A stretch of DNA of 64,000 nucleotides from Aliivibrio wodanis (GTDB lineage Bacteria; Pseudomonadota; Gammaproteobacteria; Enterobacterales; Vibrionaceae), in NCBI GenBank assembly GCA_000953695.1, contig LN554847.1, positions 248,001 to 312,000 on the forward strand, in the 5' to 3' direction. Under the pieces are notes generated by a model. The model saw only the letters and a list, made by a program, of their open reading frames with translations, was not told the DNA's origin and did no database searches. Below, piece after piece: positions 27,487 to 37,641 of the stretch. The first letter of the stretch is position 1; each line of letters opens with the position of its first letter. The position numbers and the translations under genes are program-made.

Positions 27487-28689
27487 ATGCAAAAGTCATA
27501 TTCACTTGCGACGTTCAGTTTCTTGATCGTTATTTTAGTTGCTGTTGGTCAAATGAGCCAAACTATGTATGTACCATCAATTGGTTACATGGCAAGTGAA
27601 TTCAAAGTAAGCCCAGCATCATTACAAGCAGTAATGGCTGTATATTTAATTCCTTATGGTTTATCTCAGTTTTTTTATGGCCCAATCTCTGATCGTATTG
27701 GTCGTCGAGTAGTGATCTTGTCAGGATTGACTCTATATATTGTTGGTACAATATTAGCGTTATTTGCTCATGATTATTCGCTATTTTTAGCGGGCTGTTT
27801 TGTGCAAGGCTTAGGTATTGGTGCGGCGGGTGTGATGTGTCGTACTCTTCCTCGTGACTGCTTCTCTGGTGATGAGCTGCATAGAACTAATAGTATTATT
27901 AGTATGTGTATGATGTTTTCACCTTTACTTGCACCAGTATTAGGTGGCTACTTAACTGAAGCATTTGGTTGGCGTTCAAGTTACTTATTTTTGGCTTTGT
28001 TCAGTATTGCGGTATTGATCATAATGACAACATCAATGAAAGAAACCTTGCCACTAGAAGTTCGTCGTAAAGAGCCAGTATTGAAGAGTTACCGTCACGT
28101 ATTATCAGAGCACCGCTTTCAAGGGTATTTGATTTGCTTGGTTGCTACATTTGCAGGTGTTGCAGTGTTTGAAGCGGCAGCAGGTGTACTATTGGGTGGT
28201 AAACTTAAATTGGCGGCGACCACAGTAAGTATTCTGTTTATTTTACCTATCCCGGGTTACTTAGCGGGTGCAGCTCTATCAAGTGTGATTGCAAAACGTT
28301 GGTCTGAGAAAAAATCATTAGATGTAGGTCTTGTGTCTATTGTTTTAGGGTCGGCGATTGTATTGGTTCCTGGTGTTATGGGATTAACAACAGCACCAAC
28401 ATTGATTGGCGGCGCGGTATTGTATTTCTTGGGCTCAGGGATTTTATTCCCAGCAGCAACAACAGGGGCGTTATCACCTTTCCCACAACATGCAGGAACA
28501 GCAGGCGCATTACTGGGCGGCATGCAAAACTTGGGTGCGGGTTTAGCGACAATGGTAGCATCTATGATCCCTGCTAATAGCCAAATGCCTGTCGGGTTAA
28601 TTATGTTTTTAATGGCGTTACTTGCGGTGTATGGCTTACGTAAAGTGCATTCAATTCCACCATCAAGTGAGATGCCATTAGCGGTGTAA
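27487..28689 (+). CDS. emrD: Multidrug efflux MFS transporter EmrD
   Basis: A 400-residue, 12-helix major facilitator protein of the inner membrane. ATG 27487 follows GGAG. It matches E. coli EmrD segment by segment: LVAVGQMSQTMYVPSIGYMA, YGLSQFFYGPISDRIGRR (the MFS motif A), GVMCRTLPRD, SPLLAPVLGGYL, VSILFILPIPGYLAG and GTAGALLGGMQNLGAG. EmrD pumps out uncouplers, detergents and other amphipathic compounds using the proton gradient. It stands alone, closed by a terminator. Confidence 0.92.
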   Translation: MQKSYSLATFSFLIVILVAVGQMSQTMYVPSIGYMASEFKVSPASLQAVMAVYLIPYGLSQFFYGPISDRIGRRVVILSGLTLYIVGTILALFAHDYSLFLAGCFVQGLGIGAAGVMCRTLPRDCFSGDELHRTNSIISMCMMFSPLLAPVLGGYLTEAFGWRSSYLFLALFSIAVLIIMTTSMKETLPLEVRRKEPVLKSYRHVLSEHRFQGYLICLVATFAGVAVFEAAAGVLLGGKLKLAATTVSILFILPIPGYLAGAALSSVIAKRWSEKKSLDVGLVSIVLGSAIVLVPGVMGLTTAPTLIGGAVLYFLGSGILFPAATTGALSPFPQHAGTAGALLGGMQNLGAGLATMVASMIPANSQMPVGLIMFLMALLAVYGLRKVHSIPPSSEMPLAV

Positions 28690-28721
28690 TACCAATCGTA
28701 GTAAATAATTGATTGCAATTA

Positions 28722-28757
28722 AAAAAGGCCGAGTAGAAATATCTACTCGGCCTTTTT
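28722..28757 (+). terminator. Strong terminator between emrD and dbpA (bidirectional)
   Basis: GGCCGAGTAGA pairs with TCTACTCGGCC, extended by A-run and T-run arms. It serves emrD and possibly the convergent dbpA. A TACCAAT-type repeat remnant lies just before it at 28690. Confidence 0.88.
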
Positions 28758-28817
28758 GTATGTAACGCCAACTAAACCATATAGTAGTAGTTAACGTTAC
28801 TTATTTTATATTCGCTA

Positions 28818-30206
28818 TTAACCGCGCATACGGCTTACACGAAATGTACGGCCTTTCATTTTGCCTGTTGCCATTTTATCTAATGCCGCTTTAGCAATAG
28901 AGCTGTGAACCGCAACATAAGCGTGAAAATCAAATACATTGATTTTACCTACTTTTTTACCATCAATGCCGTCTTTACCAGTTAATGCACCAAGGATATC
29001 ACCAGGGCGTAGTTTGTTTTTCTTACCGCCATCAATCCAAAGTGTTACCATTTCAGGGTAATGAGGCTGTTCACTTAAGTGATCTTCACTTGGTAGTGGT
29101 TCATCATTAATAGTAATGCTCATGTAATCTTCGACTTGAGCAATGCTGTTAGTTTCTTTATTGTTAAATAAGCTTAGTGCGATACCTTTATTACCAGCAC
29201 GGCCAGTACGACCAATACGGTGAACATGAACTTCAGGATCACGAGATATTTCAAAGTTGATTACCGCATCTAGTGAATCAATATCTAGACCACGAGCCGC
29301 AACATCGGTAGCAACTAAGATAGAAGTACTTTTGTTGGCAAAGCGAACTAACGCTTTATCACGGTCACGTTGCTCTAAATCACCATGAAGTGCAGTTACG
29401 CTGAAATCAAAATGACGTAATTCGTCAGCAACTTCTTGAGTAACACGCTTTGTATTACAGAAGATAACTGTCGATTCTGGGCGGTGCTTAAGAAGAAGTA
29501 GTTGAAGTGCCTTTAAGCGGTCTTCAAAATCATCTACTTTGTAAAAATGTTGTTCAATAGATGTGTTTTCAACTTTATCTTCAGCTTTTGCCATGATTGG
29601 ATCGTTCATGATGCGATCGGCAATAGACTTAATTTGCGGTGGGAAAGTTGCACTGAACAGTAAATTTTGACGTTTAGCCGGAGCGTGATCCAATACCATA
29701 TCAATCGCGTCTTGGAAGCCCATTTCTAGCATACGATCAGCTTCATCAAGAACAAACGTATTTAGATTGTCTAGGTTTAAGTAACCTTTACGTAAGTGCT
29801 CTTCAACACGGCCAGGAGTACCAACAATGATGTGCGCGCCGTGCTCAAGTGATCCGATTTGTGGACCAAATGGAACCCCACCGCATAGTGTTAGTACTTT
29901 GATGTTATGGATAGAGCGAGCAAGTTTACGAATTTCTACCGCAACTTGATCTGCTAATTCACGTGTTGGGCATAATACTAATGATTGAACACGAAAACGT
30001 TTTACATTTAGGTTTGCTAGTAGACCTAAACCAAATGCAGCAGTCTTACCTGAGCCCGTTTTTCCTTGGGCAATGAGATCTTTCCCTTTCAGCATGAATG
30101 GTAAGCTTTGTGCTTGAATTGGTGTCATCTCGTTGTAGCCTAAAGTTTCTAGGTTTTGAAGAAGAGATGGGTTTAGATCTAATGATGAGAAAGATGTTTG
30201 GCTCAA
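28818..30206 (-). CDS. dbpA: ATP-dependent RNA helicase DbpA
   Basis: A 462-residue DEAD-box helicase that acts on 23S rRNA hairpin 92 in 50S subunit assembly. Motifs are AQGKTGSGKTAAFGLG (Walker A), [55 protein letters not shown] and [13 protein letters not shown]. From about residue 385 comes the DbpA RNA-binding domain (VTLWIDGGKKNKLRPGDILG and KINVFDFHAYVAV), which distinguishes DbpA from other DEAD proteins. Length is normal. Confidence 0.95.
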   Translation of the reverse strand: MSQTSFSSLDLNPSLLQNLETLGYNEMTPIQAQSLPFMLKGKDLIAQGKTGSGKTAAFGLGLLANLNVKRFRVQSLVLCPTRELADQVAVEIRKLARSIHNIKVLTLCGGVPFGPQIGSLEHGAHIIVGTPGRVEEHLRKGYLNLDNLNTFVLDEADRMLEMGFQDAIDMVLDHAPAKRQNLLFSATFPPQIKSIADRIMNDPIMAKAEDKVENTSIEQHFYKVDDFEDRLKALQLLLLKHRPESTVIFCNTKRVTQEVADELRHFDFSVTALHGDLEQRDRDKALVRFANKSTSILVATDVAARGLDIDSLDAVINFEISRDPEVHVHRIGRTGRAGNKGIALSLFNNKETNSIAQVEDYMSITINDEPLPSEDHLSEQPHYPEMVTLWIDGGKKNKLRPGDILGALTGKDGIDGKKVGKINVFDFHAYVAVHSSIAKAALDKMATGKMKGRTFRVSRMRG

Positions 30207-30434
30207 GGTGATGTCCTATAAACAAGTAGCAGCAAAATAAGAATTGCCTAATGGGGGCAGAGTAAAGAGAAGAGGCGTAAAAAGCAAGAGAGATCACACT
30301 TTTTCTGTCTATAAAAACATCAAGCTGGATAGGATGACTGGTTTTAGATTATCGTGAGCTTCTACTAGTGATTTTTTAGTGGAATGCTATACTGAGTAGT
30401 AAGTGAATAATGATATTATTAAAAGGATTATTTT

Positions 30435-31367
30435 ATGTCTGAAACAAAATTCCGCTTGATTACACGAAGTGATTTTGATGGGTTGGTATGCGCTGTTTTA
30501 TTGAAAGAATTGAACTTAATTGATGACATTAAATTTGTGCATCCGAAAGACATGCAAGATGGCATTATTGAGATTACTGAAAGAGATATTGTCACTAACC
30601 TTCCTTATGTTAAAGAAGCACATTTAACTTTTGATCACCATTTATCAGAGACAATTCGTAACACCGGTGAACGTCCAAATCATATCATTGATCCTGACGC
30701 TCCTTCTGCTGCTCGTGTTGTATGGGATTACTACGGAGGCTTTGAGCGTTTCCCACAAGCATGGGGAGATATGATGGAGGCGGTAGATAAAGGAGACTCC
30801 GCACAATTTAATCAAGAAGAAGTGTTGAATGCGACAGGATGGAATTTATTAAATTTCTTAATGGATGCTCGTACCGGTTTAGGCCGATTCCGTGAATTTC
30901 GCGTTTCTAATTATGCATTGATGATGGATTTGATTGATTACTGTAAAGAGCATTCGATTGAACAAATCTTAGAATTACCAGACGTGAAAGAACGAATCGA
31001 TCTTTATTTTGAACATGAAGAGAAGAGTAAAGAGCAAATTTTACGCTGTGCGACACAATACGAGAATTTGGTCTTTCTGGACTTGACTGGTGAAGAAACG
31101 ATTTATGCGTCAAACCGCTTTAGTATTTATGCATTATTCCCTCAATGTAATATTTCAATTCACAAAATGTGGGGCTTCCAAAAACAAAACATTGTATTTG
31201 CAACTGGAAAATCTATCTTTGATCGTTCTTCGAAAACTAACATAGGTGAGCTGATGCTAGCATACGGTGGTGGTGGCCATCATGCTGCTGGTACGTGTCA
31301 GATTTCAAGAGAAAAAGCGGATGAAGTGCAAAAAATATTGATTAAAACAATTACTCAAGATGGTTAA
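30435..31367 (+). CDS. DHH-family phosphoesterase (exopolyphosphatase-like)
   Basis: A 310-residue cytoplasmic protein. The N-terminal DHH domain has the metal ligands in RSDFDGLVCAVLL (D-x-D, about residues 13-15) and TFDHHLSETIRN (DHH, about 66-69). The C-terminal DHHA1 domain carries the substrate-binding loop AYGGGGHHAAGTCQIS (about 277-292). Relatives hydrolyse oligoribonucleotides, cyclic dinucleotides, pAp or polyphosphate; the substrate here is not determined. An AAAGGATTATTTT site precedes the start. It diverges from dbpA and ends at a clear terminator. Confidence 0.85.
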   Translation: MSETKFRLITRSDFDGLVCAVLLKELNLIDDIKFVHPKDMQDGIIEITERDIVTNLPYVKEAHLTFDHHLSETIRNTGERPNHIIDPDAPSAARVVWDYYGGFERFPQAWGDMMEAVDKGDSAQFNQEEVLNATGWNLLNFLMDARTGLGRFREFRVSNYALMMDLIDYCKEHSIEQILELPDVKERIDLYFEHEEKSKEQILRCATQYENLVFLDLTGEETIYASNRFSIYALFPQCNISIHKMWGFQKQNIVFATGKSIFDRSSKTNIGELMLAYGGGGHHAAGTCQISREKADEVQKILIKTITQDG

Positions 31368-31405
31368 GATCTACTTTTAGCTCTTATGAATACCGTTGTT
31401 TAATA

Positions 31406-31440
31406 AAAAGTCTAGATAAGTAATTATCTAGACTTTTTTT
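31406..31440 (+). terminator. Rho-independent terminator
   Basis: AAAAAGTCTAGATAA and TTATCTAGACTTTTT form a long stem with a short loop and end in T8. Confidence 0.9.
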
Positions 31441-31544
31441 CAAAATAAATAAAAGTAATCATTTACTCATTAATTTTACAAGATGGTCAGTTGTGTTATA
31501 TTCGCGCGTCAAATGCATAAGTAAGACAGTATTATAGAGATAGT

Positions 31545-32990
31545 ATGAAGAATGGAAGCGCTTTTTTTTATAGTTCAATGGTGATTGGTTTACTTCTGTT
31601 TTTCTTATCCATTTTCTATGTTTATGATTCTTATAAAAGTGATCATGATCGTATTAATGCTCGCCTTCACTTTAATGCAAGCTTTGTTGAACTTTGGTTA
31701 ATTAAGTCATTTAGTGATTCAGAAAGAGCCTTAGAAGACATGGTGGCTGATTTATCTCGCAATGGCCCTAATAAAAAAGAAGATAATCCATCTGCTTATC
31801 AAGTCGAAATAGCCTATTTAGCAGAAAAAGAAGATGTACTCCCTAATGCTATTTCAGCATTTATTATTGATGAAAACTGCCTTATTACCCATAATCGAAT
31901 TATACATAATGTAGATGTTTCTCATCGAGAATACTGCCGTGTTTTAAAAAAGGAATTAGAGAAAGAAAGAGTAGTTACCTTACCATTTGTTGATCTTTTA
32001 GGACGTGATGTAGTAGTTCAGGGGCATAAGCTTAAAAGTGATGATGGAGAATTTTCAGGAATGGTTGGTTTCTCAACTAGTTTGAAATTCTTTAACTCAA
32101 CATTGCGTCATTTAGATCTTCCCCCATCAATGGGAATAGCGATCTTGAGCTCTAATTTAAGGCTTCTTTCTGTGGTTCCGAAAGGAGGCGATTCGATTGG
32201 TAAAACAATTGATTCATCAAATATTGAGCCTTATATTTTAGATAAATTGCACGCCAATAATGAGGTTAGTTTCGCTTCTGATATATATAAGAATGGTAAT
32301 ACTGATACTGTTTATGCTCGCAAAGTCGAAGGATTACCTTTTATTGTTGTGGTTACCAAGCAGCAAGATTATTGGCAAACGATGATATCTATTTCCTTAT
32401 TAAGCGTGATTGGCATCTGTTTTGTGATCATGCTTTTGCTGATATTTAATCTCCATTATGTAAAGCGAACTAAAGCGCAAAAAGAAAAATATTCTGAATT
32501 AGCGTATAACGATTACCTTACTGGAGTGAATAATCGCCGAGCCGTTGAGATTAAAGTTGGAGAAGCATTAGAAAGGTATAATGCTAGTAAACAACCTTTT
32601 ACAGTGATCATGTGTGATATTGATAATTTTAAAGAATATAATGACCAATACGGGCATCATATTGGTGATTTAATGATTACGGCATTTACTGATGGCTGTA
32701 TATTGAACCTCGAAGACGGTGAGATAGTTGGACGTTTTGGTGGGGATGAATTTATTATTCTTTTACCAAATAAAAACCAACAACAAGCAAAAGTAATTGC
32801 GGAAAAATTGCAAAAAGTAATCAGAAGGATCTCCGTTCCGGTTGGTGAAAAACGGTTAACGATGACATGTAGTATGGGGATTAGCGCAGTGACAGATACT
32901 ACATATACAGTTCAAGATATATTTAGTCATGCTGATCGCCAATTGTATAAAGCAAAAGAATCAGGACGTGATTGCATTGGTTGCCACTAA
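31545..32990 (+). CDS. Membrane diguanylate cyclase with periplasmic Cache-like sensor
   Basis: A 481-residue protein. It has an N-terminal membrane helix (VIGLLLFFLSIFYVY), a periplasmic sensor of about 245 residues with Cache/PDC-like content (VFAxx-type sheet segments such as GREYC/VVVQGHKLKSDDGEFSG), then a second membrane helix (ISLLSVIGICFVIMLLLIF). The GGDEF domain follows (about 320-480) with intact D-x-D-x-FK (CDIDNFKEYNDQYGH) and RFGGDEF, so it should make cyclic di-GMP. The RxxD inhibitory site is replaced by NLED, so product inhibition is probably lost. The sensed ligand is unknown. Terminators bound the gene on both sides. Confidence 0.88.
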   Translation: MKNGSAFFYSSMVIGLLLFFLSIFYVYDSYKSDHDRINARLHFNASFVELWLIKSFSDSERALEDMVADLSRNGPNKKEDNPSAYQVEIAYLAEKEDVLPNAISAFIIDENCLITHNRIIHNVDVSHREYCRVLKKELEKERVVTLPFVDLLGRDVVVQGHKLKSDDGEFSGMVGFSTSLKFFNSTLRHLDLPPSMGIAILSSNLRLLSVVPKGGDSIGKTIDSSNIEPYILDKLHANNEVSFASDIYKNGNTDTVYARKVEGLPFIVVVTKQQDYWQTMISISLLSVIGICFVIMLLLIFNLHYVKRTKAQKEKYSELAYNDYLTGVNNRRAVEIKVGEALERYNASKQPFTVIMCDIDNFKEYNDQYGHHIGDLMITAFTDGCILNLEDGEIVGRFGGDEFIILLPNKNQQQAKVIAEKLQKVIRRISVPVGEKRLTMTCSMGISAVTDTTYTVQDIFSHADRQLYKAKESGRDCIGCH

Positions 32991-33062
32991 TAACTACCTG
33001 ATTATATTACCCCTATTTATGAACTATCAGTGACGTTCAGGTTTTGATACTTAAATTTATTT

Positions 33063-33097
33063 AATAAGACTATTTCGTAAGAGGTAGTCTTATTTTT
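33063..33097 (+). terminator. Rho-independent terminator
   Basis: AATAAGACTA and TAGTCTTATT form a 10-bp stem with a 12-base loop, followed by TTT. Confidence 0.85.
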
Positions 33098-33219
33098 CAT
33101 TAATACTGCGGAATGCGCCCATACATTTATAATAAAATTAGGTATGATTGAAAAATAAACGTTTATTTGTAAAGTACAGATATATTTAGATAATTATCAA
33201 TTATACAAGGAAGAAAATA

Positions 33220-34143
33220 ATGGCATATGATACGTTAATAACAATTGGAGTACTGGTTTTTCTTGTACTCATATTAATTGCTCTGGGTGTAAAAACCGTA
33301 CCTCAAGGTCACAACTGGACGGTAGAACGATTTGGTCGATATACCCAGACGTTACAACCGGGTCTGAATTTGATCATTCCATTTATTGATACGATTGGCC
33401 ATAAAATAAATATGATGGAGCAGGTACTAGATATTCCTGCGCAAGAAGTTATTTCAAAAGATAACGCGAATGTAACCATTGATGCTGTATGTTTTGTTCA
33501 AGTCGTTGATGCCGCAAAAGCTGCTTATGAAGTGAGCGATCTTCAGCATGCTATTCGTAATTTAACATTAACGAATATGCGTACTGTGTTAGGTTCTATG
33601 GAGCTTGATGAAATGCTGAGCCAACGTGACATGATTAACGTGAAGCTTTTAGCTATTGTTGATGCGGCAACCAATCCATGGGGCGTAAAAATCACACGTA
33701 TTGAGATTAAAGATGTACAGCCACCAGCAGATCTAACAGCAGCGATGAACGCACAAATGAAGGCTGAGCGCCATAAGCGTGCCGATGTACTAGAAGCTGA
33801 GGGCAAACGTCAGGCTGAAATACTAAAAGCAGAAGGGCATAAACAAGGTGAGATCCTAAAAGCTGAAGGTGACAAGCAAGCTGCAATTCTTCAAGCCGAA
33901 GCCCGTGAACGTGCGGCAGAAGCAGAAGCAAATGCAACAAGAATGGTATCAGAAGCGATTTCTCAAGGTGATATGCAAGCGGTCAATTACTTTATTGCGC
34001 AAGGCTATACCGAAGCATTAAAATCAATAGGACAGGCAGAAAACAGCAAAATTATTATGCTGCCTTTAGAAGCATCGGGCTTAATGGGATCAGTTGCGGG
34101 TATTGCTGAAATGTTTAAAGTCGATAAAGAGGGTTCTAAATAG
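33220..34143 (+). CDS. qmcA: SPFH/band-7 protein QmcA
   Basis: A 307-residue protein anchored by an N-terminal membrane helix ([17 protein letters not shown]). An SPFH domain follows ([41 protein letters not shown]), then a coiled region of 11-residue repeats ([33 protein letters not shown], about 195-235), and the conserved end [20 protein letters not shown]. This matches E. coli QmcA. SPFH proteins form ring-like membrane microdomains that scaffold proteases such as FtsH. An NfeD gene follows 9 bases on, the usual pairing. Confidence 0.92.
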   Translation: MAYDTLITIGVLVFLVLILIALGVKTVPQGHNWTVERFGRYTQTLQPGLNLIIPFIDTIGHKINMMEQVLDIPAQEVISKDNANVTIDAVCFVQVVDAAKAAYEVSDLQHAIRNLTLTNMRTVLGSMELDEMLSQRDMINVKLLAIVDAATNPWGVKITRIEIKDVQPPADLTAAMNAQMKAERHKRADVLEAEGKRQAEILKAEGHKQGEILKAEGDKQAAILQAEARERAAEAEANATRMVSEAISQGDMQAVNYFIAQGYTEALKSIGQAENSKIIMLPLEASGLMGSVAGIAEMFKVDKEGSK

Positions 34144-34152
34144 GAGTTCATA

Positions 34153-34605
34153 ATGGAATTTTTTGAGCAAATGAATCACTGGCATTGGTTAACTCTTGGT
34201 TTATTACTACTTGCTGGTGAGTTACTAGGAACTGCGGGTTACTTTTTGTGGATAGGACTATCCGCCGTAACTGTCGGTGTATTGTATGCCGTTATTCCAC
34301 TCAGTTGGCAATTGCAGTGGGTGAGTTTTGCTGTATTTTCTCTTTTTGCAACGTGGTTGTGGTGGAGATATCAGCATAAAAAAGATGAAACATCGGATGC
34401 TAAGCGAGCATTGAATCAAAAAGATAAGCAATTAATTGGACAAACATCTCGTTTGGAAGAAAATATTATTGCAGGTTCTTGCCGAATTGTTTTAGGCGAT
34501 ACCACTTGGTCTGCAAAAAGTTTTCAAAATATTCCAAAGGGTACACTAGTTCATGTTGTATCTGTTGACGGTATTATTTTGACCATTGAGCCAGTTAAGA
34601 AATAA
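34153..34605 (+). CDS. NfeD-family membrane protein (YbbJ type)
   Basis: A 150-residue protein with two or three N-terminal hydrophobic segments (LTLGLLLLAGELLGTAGYF, LSAVTVGVLYAVIPL, VSFAVFSLFATWLWW) and a C-terminal OB-fold domain (QLIGQTSRLEENIIAGSCRI ... GTLVHVVSVDGIILTIEPV). NfeD proteins partner with SPFH proteins in the membrane, and this gene lies 9 bases after qmcA, so the two form an operon. Confidence 0.9.
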   Translation: MEFFEQMNHWHWLTLGLLLLAGELLGTAGYFLWIGLSAVTVGVLYAVIPLSWQLQWVSFAVFSLFATWLWWRYQHKKDETSDAKRALNQKDKQLIGQTSRLEENIIAGSCRIVLGDTTWSAKSFQNIPKGTLVHVVSVDGIILTIEPVKK

Positions 34606-34623
34606 ATATACATTTTAAATACA

Positions 34624-34670
34624 AAGGTTGCCATTTTTCGCTTATATTTGAGTCCGAAATGGTAACCTGA
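34624..34670. terminator. Hairpin downstream of the qmcA-nfeD operon
   Basis: AGGTTGCCATTT and AAATGGTAACCT form an imperfect stem around a 20-base loop. It has no strong T-run, so it is a likely but weak terminator. Confidence 0.45.
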
Positions 34671-36202
34671 TTTACATAGAGAAAGCATAGGCCCTCAAAT
34701 TACCCACCAAACATCACATTCTCGTATCTTTATTATCACTTCTCTCTAATATAAAATATGTGACATTTAATATTTTTTATAATATTTTATTTATAAACCG
34801 CTATTAAATTAGAGCGGATGGGTATTTAATTTATCCAATAATTATTTTATAAATGGTCAATTACAACATATCAAGGTTATATAAATCATGAGTTATAAAG
34901 ATCTAGCAGTACGAAAAAAAATTGCCGTTGTATTTTCTACAATTGGATTAGTAATGATAGCGTTTGCTATTTTTTTATTACAAGAATTAAATAAAGTAGA
35001 AGCAGAGGTCATTAACTTTACAGATTCTACTGTTCCAAGTGTGCTAGCTGTTGAAGATATTTATTTTGATATGAATGCGTACCGCCGAAATCAATATGCA
35101 GCATTAAGTTATCAAGAAAAAGATTTACCCCGTTTGTTTTCTACTCTTTCTGAACAAGGCAATTCGATTAAAGCAGAATTAGCCGCTTATGAAGCGACAG
35201 TTGTTAGTAATGAAGAACGTCGAATATTTGATCGAGTAGCAAATGGATGGTCTGAATACCAACGTGTTTTAAAAGGGTTTACTCAAAAAATACAAAATGG
35301 TGAAAAAAATATAGCGATAATGGATCTTGTGAATGCTTTAAGCCAATTTGAAGAGGTTGGTGCCGCGATGGACGTACTAGCAGAGGCCAATGTTGCTTTT
35401 GTAACGAATAATCGTACAACAATTATGGCTAGTGTAAATAACGTGACTATGGCGACTAAGGTGTCATTCACTGCTCTTATTGGTTTTATGATATTTATTA
35501 CTTTCTTTTTAGCCCGTCAAATCTGTCGTCCATTAAATCTAGTTGTTGAACAATCTAAAGCAATTGCTTCAGGCGACTTAACTTTCCGTCTTCAACGTGA
35601 AGAAATTGGTAACGATGAATTAGGTGAGTTAGCGGATACTAACATTGAAATGCAAAATCAGCTGCGTATGTTGATAGAAGACACTATTTCAGCAGTAACT
35701 CAACTCTCTGCTGCTGTAGAAGAGATGAGCGCCATCTCTGAGCAATCATCACGCGGTATGCAGCAGCAACAGTCTGATATTACGACGGTAGCCGCAGCGA
35801 TGGAAGAGATGAAGGCAACGGTAGCTGAAGTAGCAAATAACACTGAAACAGCCTCTACATCAGCGCTAGAAGCGTCTGAAGAAGCGAAACAAGGCAATCA
35901 AGATGTTCAATCGAATATTGATCAGATTCAAATTGTTTCTCGTGATATCGAACAAGCCGGTGAATTGGTTGAAGAGTTAGAGCGTGAATCAAATAATATT
36001 AGTCTTGTAGTTGAAGTTATTCGTGGTATTGCTGATCAAACGAACTTGTTAGCACTGAATGCAGCAATTGAAGCAGCACGAGCAGGTGAACAAGGTCGTG
36101 GTTTTGCTGTTGTTGCTGACGAGGTTCGCTCTTTAGCGGGTCGAACTCAGTCATCAACCAGTGAAATTGTTGAGATCATCGAGAAGCTACAAGCAAGTGC
36201 AA

Positions 36203-37256
36203 GCTAGATCGTAACAATAACCGACACACGCTTACCGCTTAAAAACTCACTCGGACTCAGAAAATTTAATGCCTTTCTAGGTCTCGAATTAATCAAAAAC
36301 TCTGCCTGTTTAACCTCTTTTGCAGCAAGTTCTCCAATGGCCATTCCCTTTGGGAAAAAACGCCTTAGTAAACCATTGGTATTTTCATTCAAACCTCGTT
36401 GCCAGGAATGGTAAGGTTTAGCAAAATAAATGTCACAGTTCAGATGCTTAGCTATCTTAGCATGACCCGCAAACTCTCCGCCATTATCAAATGTGATTGT
36501 TTTGCAAAGTTCTTTAAAGGGCTTCATCATGCGATTTATCCCACGAGTGACTGCTTTTTTAGACTTGCTACGTACTTTGCAAGTAACTAATAGCTTAGAT
36601 ACTCGCTCTACCATAGTGACTAAATACCCATCTTGACCATAAACAGTATCACCTTCCCAGTGGCCAATTTCTGAGTTATCGTCAACAATAGCAGGCCGGA
36701 GAGAGATATCAGCGCGGTTGGGAATTAGTCTTGCTCCAGCTTCTACACCTTTACGCTGTTTGTATTTTTTACCTTTTCGAGCAAGCATTCTTTGCCAATG
36801 CTCTCTTTTAACTACATTGTAAATAGTACTGCAACATATTGTATTTTCTATTTTTTCTTTATGCATTCGTCCAGATATTTGCTCTGGGCTCCAACCAAGT
36901 TGTAGGTATATTTGAATTATTTTCTTATTCTTTTGGCCACACTTTGTGTGCTTAATTGAAAGTGTTCTTTTTTGAAAAGCATGTTTATGCGCTTGCTCGG
37001 CAGAATAACTTCCAACAGGACAGCGTCGTAATTCCCTTGAAATGGAGCCATTGCTCCGTTTTAATTTTTGTCCTATTTCCCGAGCAGAAATACTATGTGT
37101 ATTCCAAGCTTCAATCTGGTATCTTTCACTTAGTGTCAGTTGCTTATATTGGTGTCCCATGTGGTTACCTTAGTTGATTGTGTGAGAGCTTGAAGCTTAT
37201 AGGCAACTGACTCTCTAATCTATACCAAAGTGTGTCGGTTATTCTTGGGATCTAGG
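36203..37256 (-). mobile_element. IS30-family insertion sequence, copy 2 (1054 bp)
   Basis: This has the same length and terminal bases as the copy at 12176-13229, in opposite orientation. The flanking 3-bp duplication is CAA (36200-36202 and 37257-37259). The uninterrupted paralogue downstream confirms the target as GCAAGTGC(A/G)A-CACATGC. The insertion is probably recent because the two element copies appear identical where I compared them. Confidence 0.95.
36204..37160 (-). CDS. IS30 family transposase, copy 2
   Basis: A 318-residue DDE transposase identical to that at 12272-13228: helix-turn-helix near the N-terminus, catalytic Asp in [10 protein letters not shown], Asp in [10 protein letters not shown] and Glu in [11 protein letters not shown]. 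It is intact and transcribed against the interrupted chemoreceptor gene. Its TAG stop lies in the terminal inverted repeat. Confidence 0.95.
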   Translation of the reverse strand: MGHQYKQLTLSERYQIEAWNTHSISAREIGQKLKRSNGSISRELRRCPVGSYSAEQAHKHAFQKRTLSIKHTKCGQKNKKIIQIYLQLGWSPEQISGRMHKEKIENTICCSTIYNVVKREHWQRMLARKGKKYKQRKGVEAGARLIPNRADISLRPAIVDDNSEIGHWEGDTVYGQDGYLVTMVERVSKLLVTCKVRSKSKKAVTRGINRMMKPFKELCKTITFDNGGEFAGHAKIAKHLNCDIYFAKPYHSWQRGLNENTNGLLRRFFPKGMAIGELAAKEVKQAEFLINSRPRKALNFLSPSEFLSGKRVSVIVTI

Positions 37257-37611
37257 CAACACATGCGAAAGCTGCAACCGACCAAAGCTGTTCTAAAATT
37301 CGCGTTTGTGTAGAACAAAGCGTTCAAACAGGTCAATCAATTCAAATGATTGAAGAGACAATGATGAGAGTGGCTGATACCGGTATTCAAATAGCAAGTG
37401 CATGTAGTCAGCAAGATTCAGTAACAGAAGAGCTAGGTCGTAATATTCAAAGTATGAGTTTATCTGCAAGTGAAGTAGCGTTAGGTGCAGATCAAACGGC
37501 ACAATCAAGTGTGGAGTTAGCTCAACTTGCAACAACACTACAAACCTCACTATCACGCTTTAAGGTATAGAATAACTTTAAATACACTATATTCTAACAT
37601 TTAAAACTAAT

Positions 37612-37641
37612 AAAAAAGGAGGCTAACTAGTCTCCTTTTTT
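37612..37641 (+). terminator. Rho-independent terminator after the broken chemoreceptor gene
   Basis: AAAAAAGGAG and CTCCTTTTTT form a 10-bp stem with a 10-base loop and a T-run. Confidence 0.88.

Larger units (their letters stand above)
34888..37570 (+). pseudogene. Methyl-accepting chemotaxis protein gene split by IS30
   Basis: The 5' part (34888-36202) is intact through the membrane segments, HAMP domain and the CheA-contact tip ([20 protein letters not shown]), up to codon 439. The IS30 element then begins. The frame resumes at 37260 (after the second CAA) and ends at 37570 with QTSLSRFKV. Rejoining the parts gives 541 residues in frame, closely similar to the next gene (38088-39719). 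The truncated product would read only two or three residues into the element, lose the second arm of the cytoplasmic coiled-coil hairpin, and should not signal. The N-terminal sensor differs more from its paralogue than the signalling domain does. Confidence 0.93.

Noticed and set aside
28257-28718. A 153-residue minus-strand frame over emrD.
   Set aside because: It is antisense to a strongly matched EmrD gene, and its composition mirrors the transporter codons.
33790-33930. Periodic 11-residue repeats in the QmcA gene considered as a tandem-repeat anomaly.
   Set aside because: E. coli QmcA has the same repeats; this is normal for the family.
36199-37259. A 4-bp duplication GCAA for the second IS30 insertion.
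   Set aside because: Comparison of both copies places the leading G and trailing C in the element, leaving 3-bp duplications (CAA and ATA) at both sites.
37293-37556. An 87-residue minus-strand frame over the 3' part of the broken chemoreceptor.
   Set aside because: It is a shadow of the real coding frame; the paralogue shows a similar antisense frame at 39442-39687.
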